From JAAXHH01 sp965225915 (GTDB taxonomy: Bacteria; JAAXHH01): a DNA stretch of 64,000 nt. Of the stretch, positions 45,927 through 53,785 are shown piece by piece; positions within the stretch are counted from its first letter, which is position 1; the number at the start of each line of letters is the position of its first letter. The position numbers were made by a program, and so were the translations under genes. Under the pieces are notes generated by a model. The model was given only the letters and a program-made list of their open reading frames with translations, was not told where the DNA came from and did no database searches. Location: the NCBI GenBank assembly GCA_965225915.1, contig OZ245326.1, positions 3,410,001 to 3,474,000 on the forward strand. Reading direction: 5' to 3'.

Positions 45927-46445
45927 TCAACGGCAGTTCTTGTTACTGTCTTGTATCGACTGTTCCAGAAGCGCATCATGCGACACGTGCTCCATGAGGC
46001 CTAGGACCTGCGATTCCTCCTGGAGCAGGTCCACAAGCGTAATGTGGTCGAGCATGTTCGAGAGGTAACGTGCCACGATCGTCCAGACCGGCCGGATTCC
46101 GCAGGCGTCCAGGTGCACGCACACGTCGAGCTGGCCGGGAAAATGATCGCACATATGACTCTGTGGACTGGTCAGGACTACACCTTCTTCGTTGCTCAGC
46201 GCACGCATGACTTCGCCCAAGGCAATGGTTTGCGGTTCCCTCGACAGCGCGTAGCCGCCCTTGATTCCCCGAACGCTTCGGACCAGGTCCGCCCGCCTGA
46301 GAATCATCAACAACTTCGAGACGTAATCCAGGGAAAGTCCCTCCGACTCGGCGATTTGCCGGCCAGTGACAGGTACGCTCGTAAAATATCGGGCCAGTTG
46401 CAGAATACACCGAAGTCCGTATTCTTCCTGAGCTGTAACTTTCAT
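45927..46445 (-). CDS. Rrf2-family Fe-S regulator of the suf operon
   Basis: The 172-residue protein has an Rrf2 winged helix-turn-helix (EEYGLRCILQLARYF, LSLDYVSKLLMILRRADLV, GIKGGYALSRE). A cysteine group, CDHFPGQLDVCVHLDACG, matches the three-Cys cluster site of IscR/SufR-type members. It should repress its own operon when holding a cluster. The promoter in front has a matching inverted repeat. An ATG with GGGAG upstream starts it. It heads sufBCDTS. Confidence 0.92.
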   Translation of the reverse strand: MKVTAQEEYGLRCILQLARYFTSVPVTGRQIAESEGLSLDYVSKLLMILRRADLVRSVRGIKGGYALSREPQTIALGEVMRALSNEEGVVLTSPQSHMCDHFPGQLDVCVHLDACGIRPVWTIVARYLSNMLDHITLVDLLQEESQVLGLMEHVSHDALLEQSIQDSNKNCR

Positions 46446-46480
46446 GCTGGCATCTCCCTTGCGTGATATTTACCTACGTG

Positions 46481-46508
46481 AATATAACAAACTTGACTTA
46501 ATTGTCAA
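46481..46508 (-). promoter_or_regulatory. Near-consensus sigma-70 promoter of the suf operon
   Basis: On the minus strand a perfect TTGACA (46503-46508) is followed 16 bp later by TATATT (46481-46486). This ends 35 bp before the ATG of the Rrf2 gene, a normal leader length. Confidence 0.6.
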
Positions 46509-46510
46509 GT
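46491..46510. promoter_or_regulatory. Inverted-repeat operator, probable Rrf2 site
   Basis: ACTTGAC and GTCAAGT form a perfect 7-bp inverted repeat around TTAATT. It overlaps the -35 box and spacer of the suf promoter. Its GAC..GTC arms resemble IscR/Rrf2 sites, although the 6-bp centre is one base shorter than in the E. coli type 1 motif. Autoregulation by the adjacent Rrf2 protein is the natural reading. Confidence 0.55.
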
Positions 46511-46613
46511 ATTAAATCCTCCACATACCAACGAGGGTGTTACGTGCAAATTTCGTGTTGCAACAATACGTCCATCTTCCGAATTCAGACGTGAGATTCC
46601 GGGATCTATCTCC

Positions 46614-46643
46614 TTGACATATACGGTACCCTTTCTGTACAGT
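46614..46643 (+). promoter_or_regulatory. Possible promoter for the sialidase-like pair
   Basis: TTGACA at 46614-46619 and TACAGT at 46638-46643 are 18 bp apart, 55 bp before the ATG at 46699. The match is by eye. Confidence 0.35.
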
Positions 46644-46698
46644 CGATTCAGTACCCCTAACAACAACCATTGATGAATTTCGGGACCTGTTAACACTG

Positions 46699-47781
46699 AT
46701 GCCGAAACTTTATGATGTGCGCCTGTTCCCTGGTACCAAGTCTGTCAACGCAGTGACGGGACAAGGCTACTTTCCGGTCATTACCCGCCTCTGTGGTAAC
46801 GAATTGCTGCTGGTTTACCGGGGAGGCGCCGGACACGTGGGCGTGGGAGGCCGGCTTGACACGGGTCGGTCAGGGGACGGAGGCCTGACATGGTCGTCGC
46901 CGGTCACGGTGGCCGACAGCGAACGGGACGACCGCAACCCGGCCATGGGCATCGCTCCGGACGGTACGTTGGTACTCGCCTACCACTGGCAGGGTTCCTA
47001 CGACGACGAGGGCGCCTGGAAACCGGAACTGGGCAGGGCCGATACCCGGGTCGTTTTCTCCAATGACGGCGGCCATACCTGGTTCGACGACGAACTCATC
47101 GATTTCACCCCGATAAACGGGGCTTCACCCTTCGGGAAGATATTTTCCTCCGAAGGTGTGGTGCACATGCTGATCTATGGCGGTTCTCCCGCATGTGAAC
47201 CCGGCGAGGACACGGTTCACGTCGGTAATGCATCGACACCAACGTACATCCTCAGGTCCAGGGACAACGGGCGATCGTGGGGAGATCCGACCCTGGTAGC
47301 GCTGGGATTGAACGAGTCGGACGTAACCATCCTTCCCGATGGCCGCTGGTTGTTTGTCGCCCGTTCGGAGGACCGTGCTGAACTGGCCATTTATTCCTGC
47401 ATATCGGAGGACCGCGGCTACACCTGGCGCCGGATCGGACGGGTCACGGAAGCCATGGAGCACCCGCCCGATATTACCCTGTTGTCAAACGGATGGCTTC
47501 TGCTGCTCTTCGGCCGGCGTCATCCGCCCTTCGGCGTGGAGGGCCTGATCAGCCGGGACGGCGGGACGACCTGGGACGAACGGAGACTGGTGCTGGACGA
47601 TTCCCTGCCCGGCGGCGACATCGGATATCCATCCACCGCACGACTCGACAACGGCCGGATGGTTACCGCTTATTACACCGCGGGAACGCGTGAACGGCAG
47701 TGGGACATCAACCGAGCCACGGACGCCTTCTGCAAGGTCGTATCGTTCGACGAATCTACCCTGATTGACCATTGGAAGTAA
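46699..47781 (+). CDS. Sialidase-like BNR-repeat protein
   Basis: The 360-residue protein is a six-bladed-propeller sialidase-type protein with at least five Asp-box (BNR) motifs: SGDGGLTWSSP, SNDGGHTWFDD, SRDNGRSWGDP, SEDRGYTWRRI and SRDGGTTWDER. No signal peptide is visible, so it would be cytoplasmic unless the start is wrong. The arginine triad of true sialidases cannot be confirmed by eye, so the substrate is unknown. A related gene follows 48 bp downstream on the same strand. Confidence 0.82.
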   Translation: MPKLYDVRLFPGTKSVNAVTGQGYFPVITRLCGNELLLVYRGGAGHVGVGGRLDTGRSGDGGLTWSSPVTVADSERDDRNPAMGIAPDGTLVLAYHWQGSYDDEGAWKPELGRADTRVVFSNDGGHTWFDDELIDFTPINGASPFGKIFSSEGVVHMLIYGGSPACEPGEDTVHVGNASTPTYILRSRDNGRSWGDPTLVALGLNESDVTILPDGRWLFVARSEDRAELAIYSCISEDRGYTWRRIGRVTEAMEHPPDITLLSNGWLLLLFGRRHPPFGVEGLISRDGGTTWDERRLVLDDSLPGGDIGYPSTARLDNGRMVTAYYTAGTRERQWDINRATDAFCKVVSFDESTLIDHWK

Positions 47782-47829
47782 ATCGCGTAACTAACTGCCC
47801 GGGTTACAGGTTAGTATTTTGGGGGATCT

Positions 47830-48960
47830 GTGCGTCTTGTTGATGCGGGTGTGATCTGCGACGACCACGCCATACCGGCTCACCGCAGGAACTGCGCCTT
47901 CACGACCATCAACCGGTTGCGTGACGGTACGATACTCGTGTCGGGCCGTTGGGGATCGACGCGCGATTCGGTGGATGGTCATGCCTGTATCTTTACTACT
48001 TCGGATACCGGTCGCACTTGGAGCCTCCGATACGACGGCTATGGAATGGGATCGTGGGACGGCACGCCGGGCGAAGTCAAGGGGCTCACCAGCACGGAGT
48101 TGACGCCTGGGAAACTTGCGGCCACGGCCCTGTGGGTCGATCGTTCCGATCCGGATCTTCCCTTCATCCATCCGGAGACTCAGGGCCTGCTCCCCATGCG
48201 CATCATGCACGTCGATTCCGATGACGGAGGCGTCACGTGGAGCCGGCCGTGCCACATGGATACGACACCTCACCTGGCCGCTTCCCCCTGTTCGTTTCAC
48301 ATCGTCCGGCTTCCCGGCGGCGTCCTGGCGCAACCCTACGAACAGTGGAAGGAGTATACCGACCCGTCACCGGGCAGGCCCGTGGCAAGGCTGCGGTTCT
48401 CCCGGGACGAAGGCCGGACCTGGCCAGACTTCGTCACCGTGGCCCGGCACCCGGACAACGCATTGGCTTACTGGGACCAGCGGCTGGCTATCCATCCCAA
48501 TGACAGTCGCCTCGTCGCCATGTTCTGGACCCACGATTTCGACGCGGGAGTCGACATAGACATCCATGTCGCCTATGGTACGCCAGATGGAAGATCGTGG
48601 ACCATCCCCCGTGGTTCGGGACTTCCCGGTCAGCACTGTCAGCCGCTGTCATTGGACGGCGACCGGCTGTTGGCCGTCTATCCGCGCCGCCAGGACAAGC
48701 CGGGCATCGTGCTTTCCATCAGCGAGGATTTCGGGGAGACATGGGACCGCGAGCGGGACCTCCTGGTCTACGACAGCACCGCCGGCACCGAGTCAGGCGC
48801 CCGGGGCAGCCGTTCCCAGTCGGAACTGTGGGGAGACATGGAACGGTGGCGCTTCGGACATCCCCGGATGGTGCGTCTGCCGGACGACGAGGTGTTTATC
48901 GTCTACTATGCAGGCGATGATACCGTCAAGACCGCACGGTGGGCGAGGGTACGCGTCTAG
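47830..48960 (+). CDS. Second sialidase-like BNR-repeat protein
   Basis: The 376-residue protein has Asp-box motifs TSDTGRTWSLR, SDDGGVTWSRP, SRDEGRTWPDF and SEDFGETWDRE. It shares the propeller plan with the gene upstream but not close identity. The start is GTG at 47830, with GGGGGATC just upstream. It has no signal peptide. The two are probably co-transcribed and may act on related glycans or be lectin-like subunits. Confidence 0.82.
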   Translation: MRLVDAGVICDDHAIPAHRRNCAFTTINRLRDGTILVSGRWGSTRDSVDGHACIFTTSDTGRTWSLRYDGYGMGSWDGTPGEVKGLTSTELTPGKLAATALWVDRSDPDLPFIHPETQGLLPMRIMHVDSDDGGVTWSRPCHMDTTPHLAASPCSFHIVRLPGGVLAQPYEQWKEYTDPSPGRPVARLRFSRDEGRTWPDFVTVARHPDNALAYWDQRLAIHPNDSRLVAMFWTHDFDAGVDIDIHVAYGTPDGRSWTIPRGSGLPGQHCQPLSLDGDRLLAVYPRRQDKPGIVLSISEDFGETWDRERDLLVYDSTAGTESGARGSRSQSELWGDMERWRFGHPRMVRLPDDEVFIVYYAGDDTVKTARWARVRV

Positions 48961-49071
48961 GCATCGCGTGTGCGCCTATACCGTAAAGCATTGCTTTTCC
49001 AGGATCCGACCCGGTTTCAACCCCGCGCTTTCCTCCACGGCCGGGAAAGGTGGATAACGATACGAATCTGC

Positions 49072-50049
49072 CTAGCAACCGTAGACCGTCTGGATCATCG
49101 CGCGGATATAGCCGTTCGCAAAGGCCTTGCCTGCCGGTCCGGCCATGGACTGCGGGAAGCCCGGGGTGTGGTCCATGCCGAAGGGACCGGTGTACCCGTT
49201 GTCTCGGTACGTTTCCATGGCCCGCTTCATATCCACCTCGCCTTCGTCGATGAACACCTCGGCGAACCTCGGCAACCTGCCTTTGACATTCCTAAAATGT
49301 ACCAGGGCGATCTTGTTCCGGGCGGCCATCTCGGCAATGATACCGTAAACACCGTTAGGGCCTGCAAGTTCGGTCATGCAGCCCTGACAGAAGAGCATAC
49401 GGTGGCAATCGCTGGGGACCGCGTCGAAGATGCGCCGGAACTGTTCCACCGTGGAACAGATCTGGGCGACGCCGCCCAGGGGCTCGGGTATGGGCGGATC
49501 GTCCGGATGAAGCGCCAGGGTGACCCCGGCCTTTTCCGCTGCCGGGATCATGGTATTCATAAAGGTGACCATGTTGTCCCACATCACCGACTCGGGGACA
49601 GGCGGTTCGTGGGGCTGGGAACGCTGGCGGTCGAATTCGGCATAGTCGAACGTACTGTACACCGCGCCGCCGCGGCCGATGTCGGACGTGGTGCGAAAGT
49701 TGCCCATCGGCTTGAAATTCCAGGCCAGGGTCGGTATTCCGGCCCTGCCGAGGCATTCGACAAGCCGGACGAAGACATCCAGTTGTTCGTTTCGGTCCTT
49801 CAGGGCCAGCGTAATCCCGCCCCCAACCGGCATGAAGACGGTCTGCAACTTGAGACCGTGTGACTCGGTCTTTTCCCGGGCCTTTTCAAAGAGTTCCGTA
49901 CTGTCTCTACCTGCCCTCACGATCCTTTCCGCTTCGACCCTGCCCCCAGTCCTGAGATCCAGCTGGATCATATCCACGCTGATTGCACCGTAGAAACTAA
50001 GTGTCTCGTCGTCGAACTCGGTCCAGTTGATGACATCATGAAGGTACAT
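49072..50049 (-). CDS. uxuA: Mannonate dehydratase (UxuA type)
   Basis: UxuA turns D-mannonate into 2-keto-3-deoxygluconate in glucuronate breakdown. Visible family marks are TLAWNFKPMGNFRTT, LALHPDDPPIPEPLGG, MLFCQGCMTE (Cys and Glu near the metal), VHFRNVKG and MDHTPGF. I start at the ATG 50047-50049 with AGAGGAAA upstream; the frame is open further to 50190 but that part is not family-like. At 325 residues it is shorter than E. coli UxuA (394), as in other Gram-negative and Gram-positive relatives. Confidence 0.9.
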   Translation of the reverse strand: MYLHDVINWTEFDDETLSFYGAISVDMIQLDLRTGGRVEAERIVRAGRDSTELFEKAREKTESHGLKLQTVFMPVGGGITLALKDRNEQLDVFVRLVECLGRAGIPTLAWNFKPMGNFRTTSDIGRGGAVYSTFDYAEFDRQRSQPHEPPVPESVMWDNMVTFMNTMIPAAEKAGVTLALHPDDPPIPEPLGGVAQICSTVEQFRRIFDAVPSDCHRMLFCQGCMTELAGPNGVYGIIAEMAARNKIALVHFRNVKGRLPRFAEVFIDEGEVDMKRAMETYRDNGYTGPFGMDHTPGFPQSMAGPAGKAFANGYIRAMIQTVYGC

Positions 50050-50128
50050 TTGTTTTCCTCTGATACTGGAACTATTGAAAGACTCCAGGCTTTGTGTGAC
50101 CTGAACGCGGGTAACGTGGTTTGGTGTA

Positions 50129-50156
50129 AAAATAGAACCACCGGGTGTCATGGCAA
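50129..50156 (-). promoter_or_regulatory. Possible uxuA promoter
   Basis: On the minus strand TTGCCA (50151-50156) and TATTTT (50129-50134) are 16 bp apart, about 80 bp before the uxuA start. On the plus strand TATAAT stands at 50221-50226 ahead of the aldolase gene, but no -35 box is evident for it. Confidence 0.25.
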
Positions 50157-50331
50157 ATCGAAAATGGAGATTGAAAGTGCGTATTCCCATATTGGGCTAA
50201 CGGATACGGGCATCAAACATTATAATCGAGATACCCGGAACCTGCGGAAGATCGCGTCCGGTGTGTCAGGCAATGTCCTTCAGTCCTTTTCACCCTAATA
50301 TCGGCAAGCAAGTCGCGACAGGAGCATTTCC

Positions 50332-51057
50332 ATGGCGGCACGTAATCTGAAACAGCGCATTGGTGCAGGCGAACAGATCATTGGCGCCAATGTCGGTATG
50401 ACCTACACCGAGGAACAGTTGAAAAAGGTGGTCGAATCCGGAGAATACGACTTTCTCTGGGTGGACGGACAGCACAGCGCCTTCAGCGAAGACCGCCTGG
50501 TGGAATTCTGCGACAAGGCCGATGCGCTGGACGCCGACGTCATGTTCCGCATCAAGCATACTTTTCACAGCTACCTGGTTGGCAACCTGCTCGACCTCGG
50601 TCCATCGGGCATCGAAGTTCCCCAGGTCGAAATGGAATCGACAGTCGAGGAAGCGGTCAACTATTTCTACTACCCGCAGAAGGGTATGCGGAGCTGGGGC
50701 GGCGGGGCTCGGCGTAAAGTCGGAGAACAGGACGGAGATCGGCTGCGGTACGCTGAGTGGTGGAATAGCTACGGCGTGCTGATGATGCAGCTCGAATCCA
50801 TACCCGCGGTAACCGCCGCGGGCAAACTTGCCAGGACAGGCGTGGATTGCCTGTCCTTCGGTCCGAACGATCTCTGGTACAGCATCGAGGCCCACCCGCA
50901 TCATCCTTTCAAGCACGTGGACGACTGCGTACGGCACGTGGTCGAACAACTCGGGAACTCGGATACGCAGGTGTGTTTTCGAAATTACTCGCCAGGTACT
51001 CGGCAGCAGTATGTCGATATGGGGGTAACAGTGTTTCTGGAAAATCCAGCGCTGTAA
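50332..51057 (+). CDS. HpcH/HpaI-family class II aldolase
   Basis: The 241-residue TIM barrel has the aldolase marks FLWVDGQHSAFSEDRL (the usual D-x-E/Q-H), GPSGIEVPQVE with the metal-ligand Glu, and SFGPNDLWYSI in place of the usual metal-binding Asp loop. These enzymes split 2-keto-3-deoxy acids or related 4-hydroxy-2-oxo acids. It is divergent from uxuA, whose product feeds 2-keto-3-deoxygluconate, so a linked sugar-acid role is plausible. GGAG lies 7 nt before the ATG. Confidence 0.85.
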   Translation: MAARNLKQRIGAGEQIIGANVGMTYTEEQLKKVVESGEYDFLWVDGQHSAFSEDRLVEFCDKADALDADVMFRIKHTFHSYLVGNLLDLGPSGIEVPQVEMESTVEEAVNYFYYPQKGMRSWGGGARRKVGEQDGDRLRYAEWWNSYGVLMMQLESIPAVTAAGKLARTGVDCLSFGPNDLWYSIEAHPHHPFKHVDDCVRHVVEQLGNSDTQVCFRNYSPGTRQQYVDMGVTVFLENPAL

Positions 51058-51156
51058 AAACCGGACAAAGACTGCGCCTGGCGCCAGGAGTCCAATAGAA
51101 TTCACGGTTATCACGATCTTTTTGTTCTCTTGATGGCCTCCGGATACGCGTGATCA

Positions 51157-52302
51157 TTACTCAAAATCCAGCGATTGGGCCTTGTACATTCGGGCGAAAA
51201 TTCCATCCCGATTCACGAGTTCCCTGGGCGTGCCCGATTCGACCAGGCTTCCCTCGCTGATGACCAGGATGCGGTCCGCGTGGCGTATCGTGGACAGGCG
51301 ATGGGCGATGACTATCACGGTTCTCCCGATTCTCGCCTGTTCGACGGACATCCTGATCTTTTCTTCCGCCAGGGCGTCCAGGGCGGAAGTGGCCTCGTCG
51401 AGCACGAGAATCCCTGATGTGCTCCGCATGAAAGCCCGGGCCATGGCGATACGCTGCTTCTCTCCGCCCGATAGCGCGACTCCATTCTCACCCGCAACAG
51501 TATCAAACGGAAAGGAGAGCATGATATCATGGAGGGCCGCCCCGCGCATCTTGAGCCAGGCGAATTTGTCCACGTGACCGGCCCACAGATTTTTCGCGTG
51601 TCCCTCCCCGTTGAACATGCGTATCGTCCGAAATGCGCTGACCACTTCGTAGAGAAAGCTCTCCTGAGCCTTGCCCTGATCATTCGTGCGGCGGTCCATT
51701 TCCTTGGAGTAGCGGGTCAGATACCGGGTGACGAGATACGTCGCCGGCAGCGTGACGCAGAAAACTATGGCCAGTTCGACGTTTAAAAAGAACATCATGA
51801 CCAGCGCGCCCACCAGCATGATCGAGCTTGAAAAAACGGGGAGCAATTCCTGCGCGATGTACATTTCGCCGATCTTGCCGCCGTCCCTCGTTACGCGAAA
51901 AACGATATTGCCTTTGGGAATCTTCTCCAGGGCATCCAGCCTGACATGCAGCAGATGGTTCTAGACCGCCTTGCGCAGGGTAAGAGCCACCGAAGTACCG
52001 ATACGGACCCGCAGATGTCCCTGGTAGTAGGAAACCCCGATCGCCACCAGGGGCGTCGCCACCATCGCCGCCAGCAGCCACCATAACAGTTCGGTGTCCT
52101 TTTCCGGGATCGCCGTGTCAAACAGCATCTTGAAGAACAGGGGCCTGACCAGCATGACGGCCGAGCCCGCGAGCATGAAAGCAACTACGGCGATGATGGA
52201 GTACTTGCTATGGAACAGGGCTTCCCGGACGATACCGGAGGTATGTTTCATGGAACCATCGCTACTGCCAAACCGCTTGTTTTCCTGGTTTGTTGACATC
52301 AT
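51157..52302 (-). pseudogene. ABC exporter (fused membrane-ATPase) pseudogene
   Basis: The start (52302) encodes the first helices of an ABC exporter to RKAV, then a TAG at 51961-51963. Read through it, the frame continues NHLLHVRLDALEKIPKGNIV and on into the transmembrane domain, so the stop replaces a residue, probably the Tyr of the usual AVYNHLL. Further on, FAWLKMRGAALHDIML jumps straight to the ATPase segment NGVALSGGEKQRIAMARAF, so Walker A and the rest of the membrane domain are gone. Signature, Walker B (ILVLDEATSALD) and H-loop remain. Both defects together make a working pump very unlikely. Confidence 0.85.
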
Positions 52303-52396
52303 GCTTTTGCTCTCCGGAGAACGGCAAATCCCGCCTGGCAGCCACGAAACTGAATGCTTTTTGTTGTCCTGCTACGCATTGACCTATAAACGGACA

Positions 52397-52428
52397 AGGC
52401 CCCCGGCAGTACGAATCGCCAGGGGCCT
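52397..52428 (-). terminator. Terminator-like hairpin after the HisC-like gene
   Basis: On the minus strand AGGCCCC and GGGGCCT pair around an 18-base loop, about 32-63 bp after the stop of the HisC-like gene. The stem is 7-8 bp of mostly G-C pairs, followed by a weak T-rich tail (TTGTCCGTTT). It is a good intrinsic-terminator candidate. Confidence 0.45.
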
Positions 52429-52459
52429 GTTCGTGCACACTTCGGAAACGACAGGAATC

Positions 52460-53731
52460 CTAACCCTGCTCCGAACCTCCGAGGATGTCCTCCAGTTCGC
52501 TAACGAAGACTTCGAGTTCGTCCGGCTTGCCGATGGTCACGCGCAGATGGTTACTCAGAAGATCGATTTCCCGCGTCCGGTATCCCGTGCCGCTGCGGAT
52601 CATGACGCCGCGTTTGCGGAATTCCATGCCAATCCCGCCGCTGTTCCGTTTCACGTCCACGATCATGAAATTGCCGTGGCTCGGAGTGTAGGCCAGCCCC
52701 ATCCGGTCGAACTCGGCGGAAAGGTAGTCCTTGCCGTCGTTCACGATCTTCTTGGTGCGGGCTACGAATTCGCGGTCGTCCAGGGCCGCAAGTGCCGCGT
52801 GCATTCCCAGCGTGCTCAGTCCACCACCGAAGAACCCCTGGTGTAGCATCAGGCGATCCATCATGCGCTGGCCCCCAATCGCGTAACCGATGCGCATACC
52901 GGCCAGTCCGTAGATCTTGGAAAAGGTGCGGGCAACGACCACGTTCTCCCGTTCGAGCGCTAGATTCACGGCATCCTTGTAGTCCGGATCACGGACGAAG
53001 TGGATATAGGCCTCGTCGATGAGCAGGGTGGCGTGTTCGGGAACGGCGTCCACGAAAGCAACGAGGTCTTCATAAGGGACTACCGTACCGGTAGGATTGT
53101 TGGGATTGGTGATGGTAATAAGCGTCGTTTTCGGTGTGATGGCCGCCTTCATGGCGTCCAGGTCGTGTACGAAATCACCCGTCGTCGGGACGCGCACGAC
53201 TTTCACATCCTTCCCGGCCCTCTGGAAGCCTTGGAAGGCGCGAGAGACAGACCCGTATCCGGGAATCGCCTCGATGCACTCCCCGCCGTTGCTGGCGGCC
53301 ATGACGGCCAGTATCTGAAGTATGGGACCGGACCCGGGCGTGACCATGACCCGGTTCATCTCCCGGAAACGCATAAAGGACCGCATGTCGCCAAAATCCA
53401 GCTTGAATTCCTCGTCCCCCAGTGTCCCGTGTTCCTGGTTCAACCGGACGGGCAAGTCTACGCCGAAATCGTAACGGTTGATCGCGTGCAGGTTCTCGGC
53501 GATGGCCGCCACGGCCCGCGGAGAGGCGCCGAGAGGGTTCTCGTTTGATCCGATCTGTACCATTCCTGGATCCACACCATAGCCTCTGACATCACTGGCC
53601 TTCTTCCCGGTAGCGATCGCCTGCGCGATATCCCAGGTCGAACCGGCCGCCACGGCGCCTGCACCCAGGAGGGCACCCTTCATGAACCGCCGTCTCGATA
53701 AACCGTTCTTCAACAGACTCCCGAAACCCAT
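52460..53731 (-). CDS. Tat-exported HisC-like class I/II aminotransferase
   Basis: A twin-arginine signal (SRRRFMKGALLGAGAVAAG) precedes an aminotransferase of the histidinol-phosphate family. It has QIGSNENPLGASPRAVAA, NPNNPTGTVVP, LLIDEAYIHFV and the PLP lysine Lys272 in ARTFSKIYGLAGMRIGYAIG. Normal HisC proteins are cytoplasmic; an exported copy would need PLP loaded before export, which the Tat system allows. The gene is last after the GMC and small-subunit genes. The natural substrate is unknown, and histidine synthesis is unlikely in the periplasm. Confidence 0.87.
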   Translation of the reverse strand: MGFGSLLKNGLSRRRFMKGALLGAGAVAAGSTWDIAQAIATGKKASDVRGYGVDPGMVQIGSNENPLGASPRAVAAIAENLHAINRYDFGVDLPVRLNQEHGTLGDEEFKLDFGDMRSFMRFREMNRVMVTPGSGPILQILAVMAASNGGECIEAIPGYGSVSRAFQGFQRAGKDVKVVRVPTTGDFVHDLDAMKAAITPKTTLITITNPNNPTGTVVPYEDLVAFVDAVPEHATLLIDEAYIHFVRDPDYKDAVNLALERENVVVARTFSKIYGLAGMRIGYAIGGQRMMDRLMLHQGFFGGGLSTLGMHAALAALDDREFVARTKKIVNDGKDYLSAEFDRMGLAYTPSHGNFMIVDVKRNSGGIGMEFRKRGVMIRSGTGYRTREIDLLSNHLRVTIGKPDELEVFVSELEDILGGSEQG

Positions 53732-53785
53732 GGTATTGACCTCCGATGATAGGATACTGAATTGATATATTATAGAACTTGACTA

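Noticed and set aside
29644..51963. Recoding of TAG as a sense codon, suggested by in-frame TAGs in the permease-SPFH gene and the ABC exporter
   Set aside because: Many intact genes here end in TAG (IDO-like, GT9, ZIP, copA), and both affected genes also show deletions, so decay explains the stops better.
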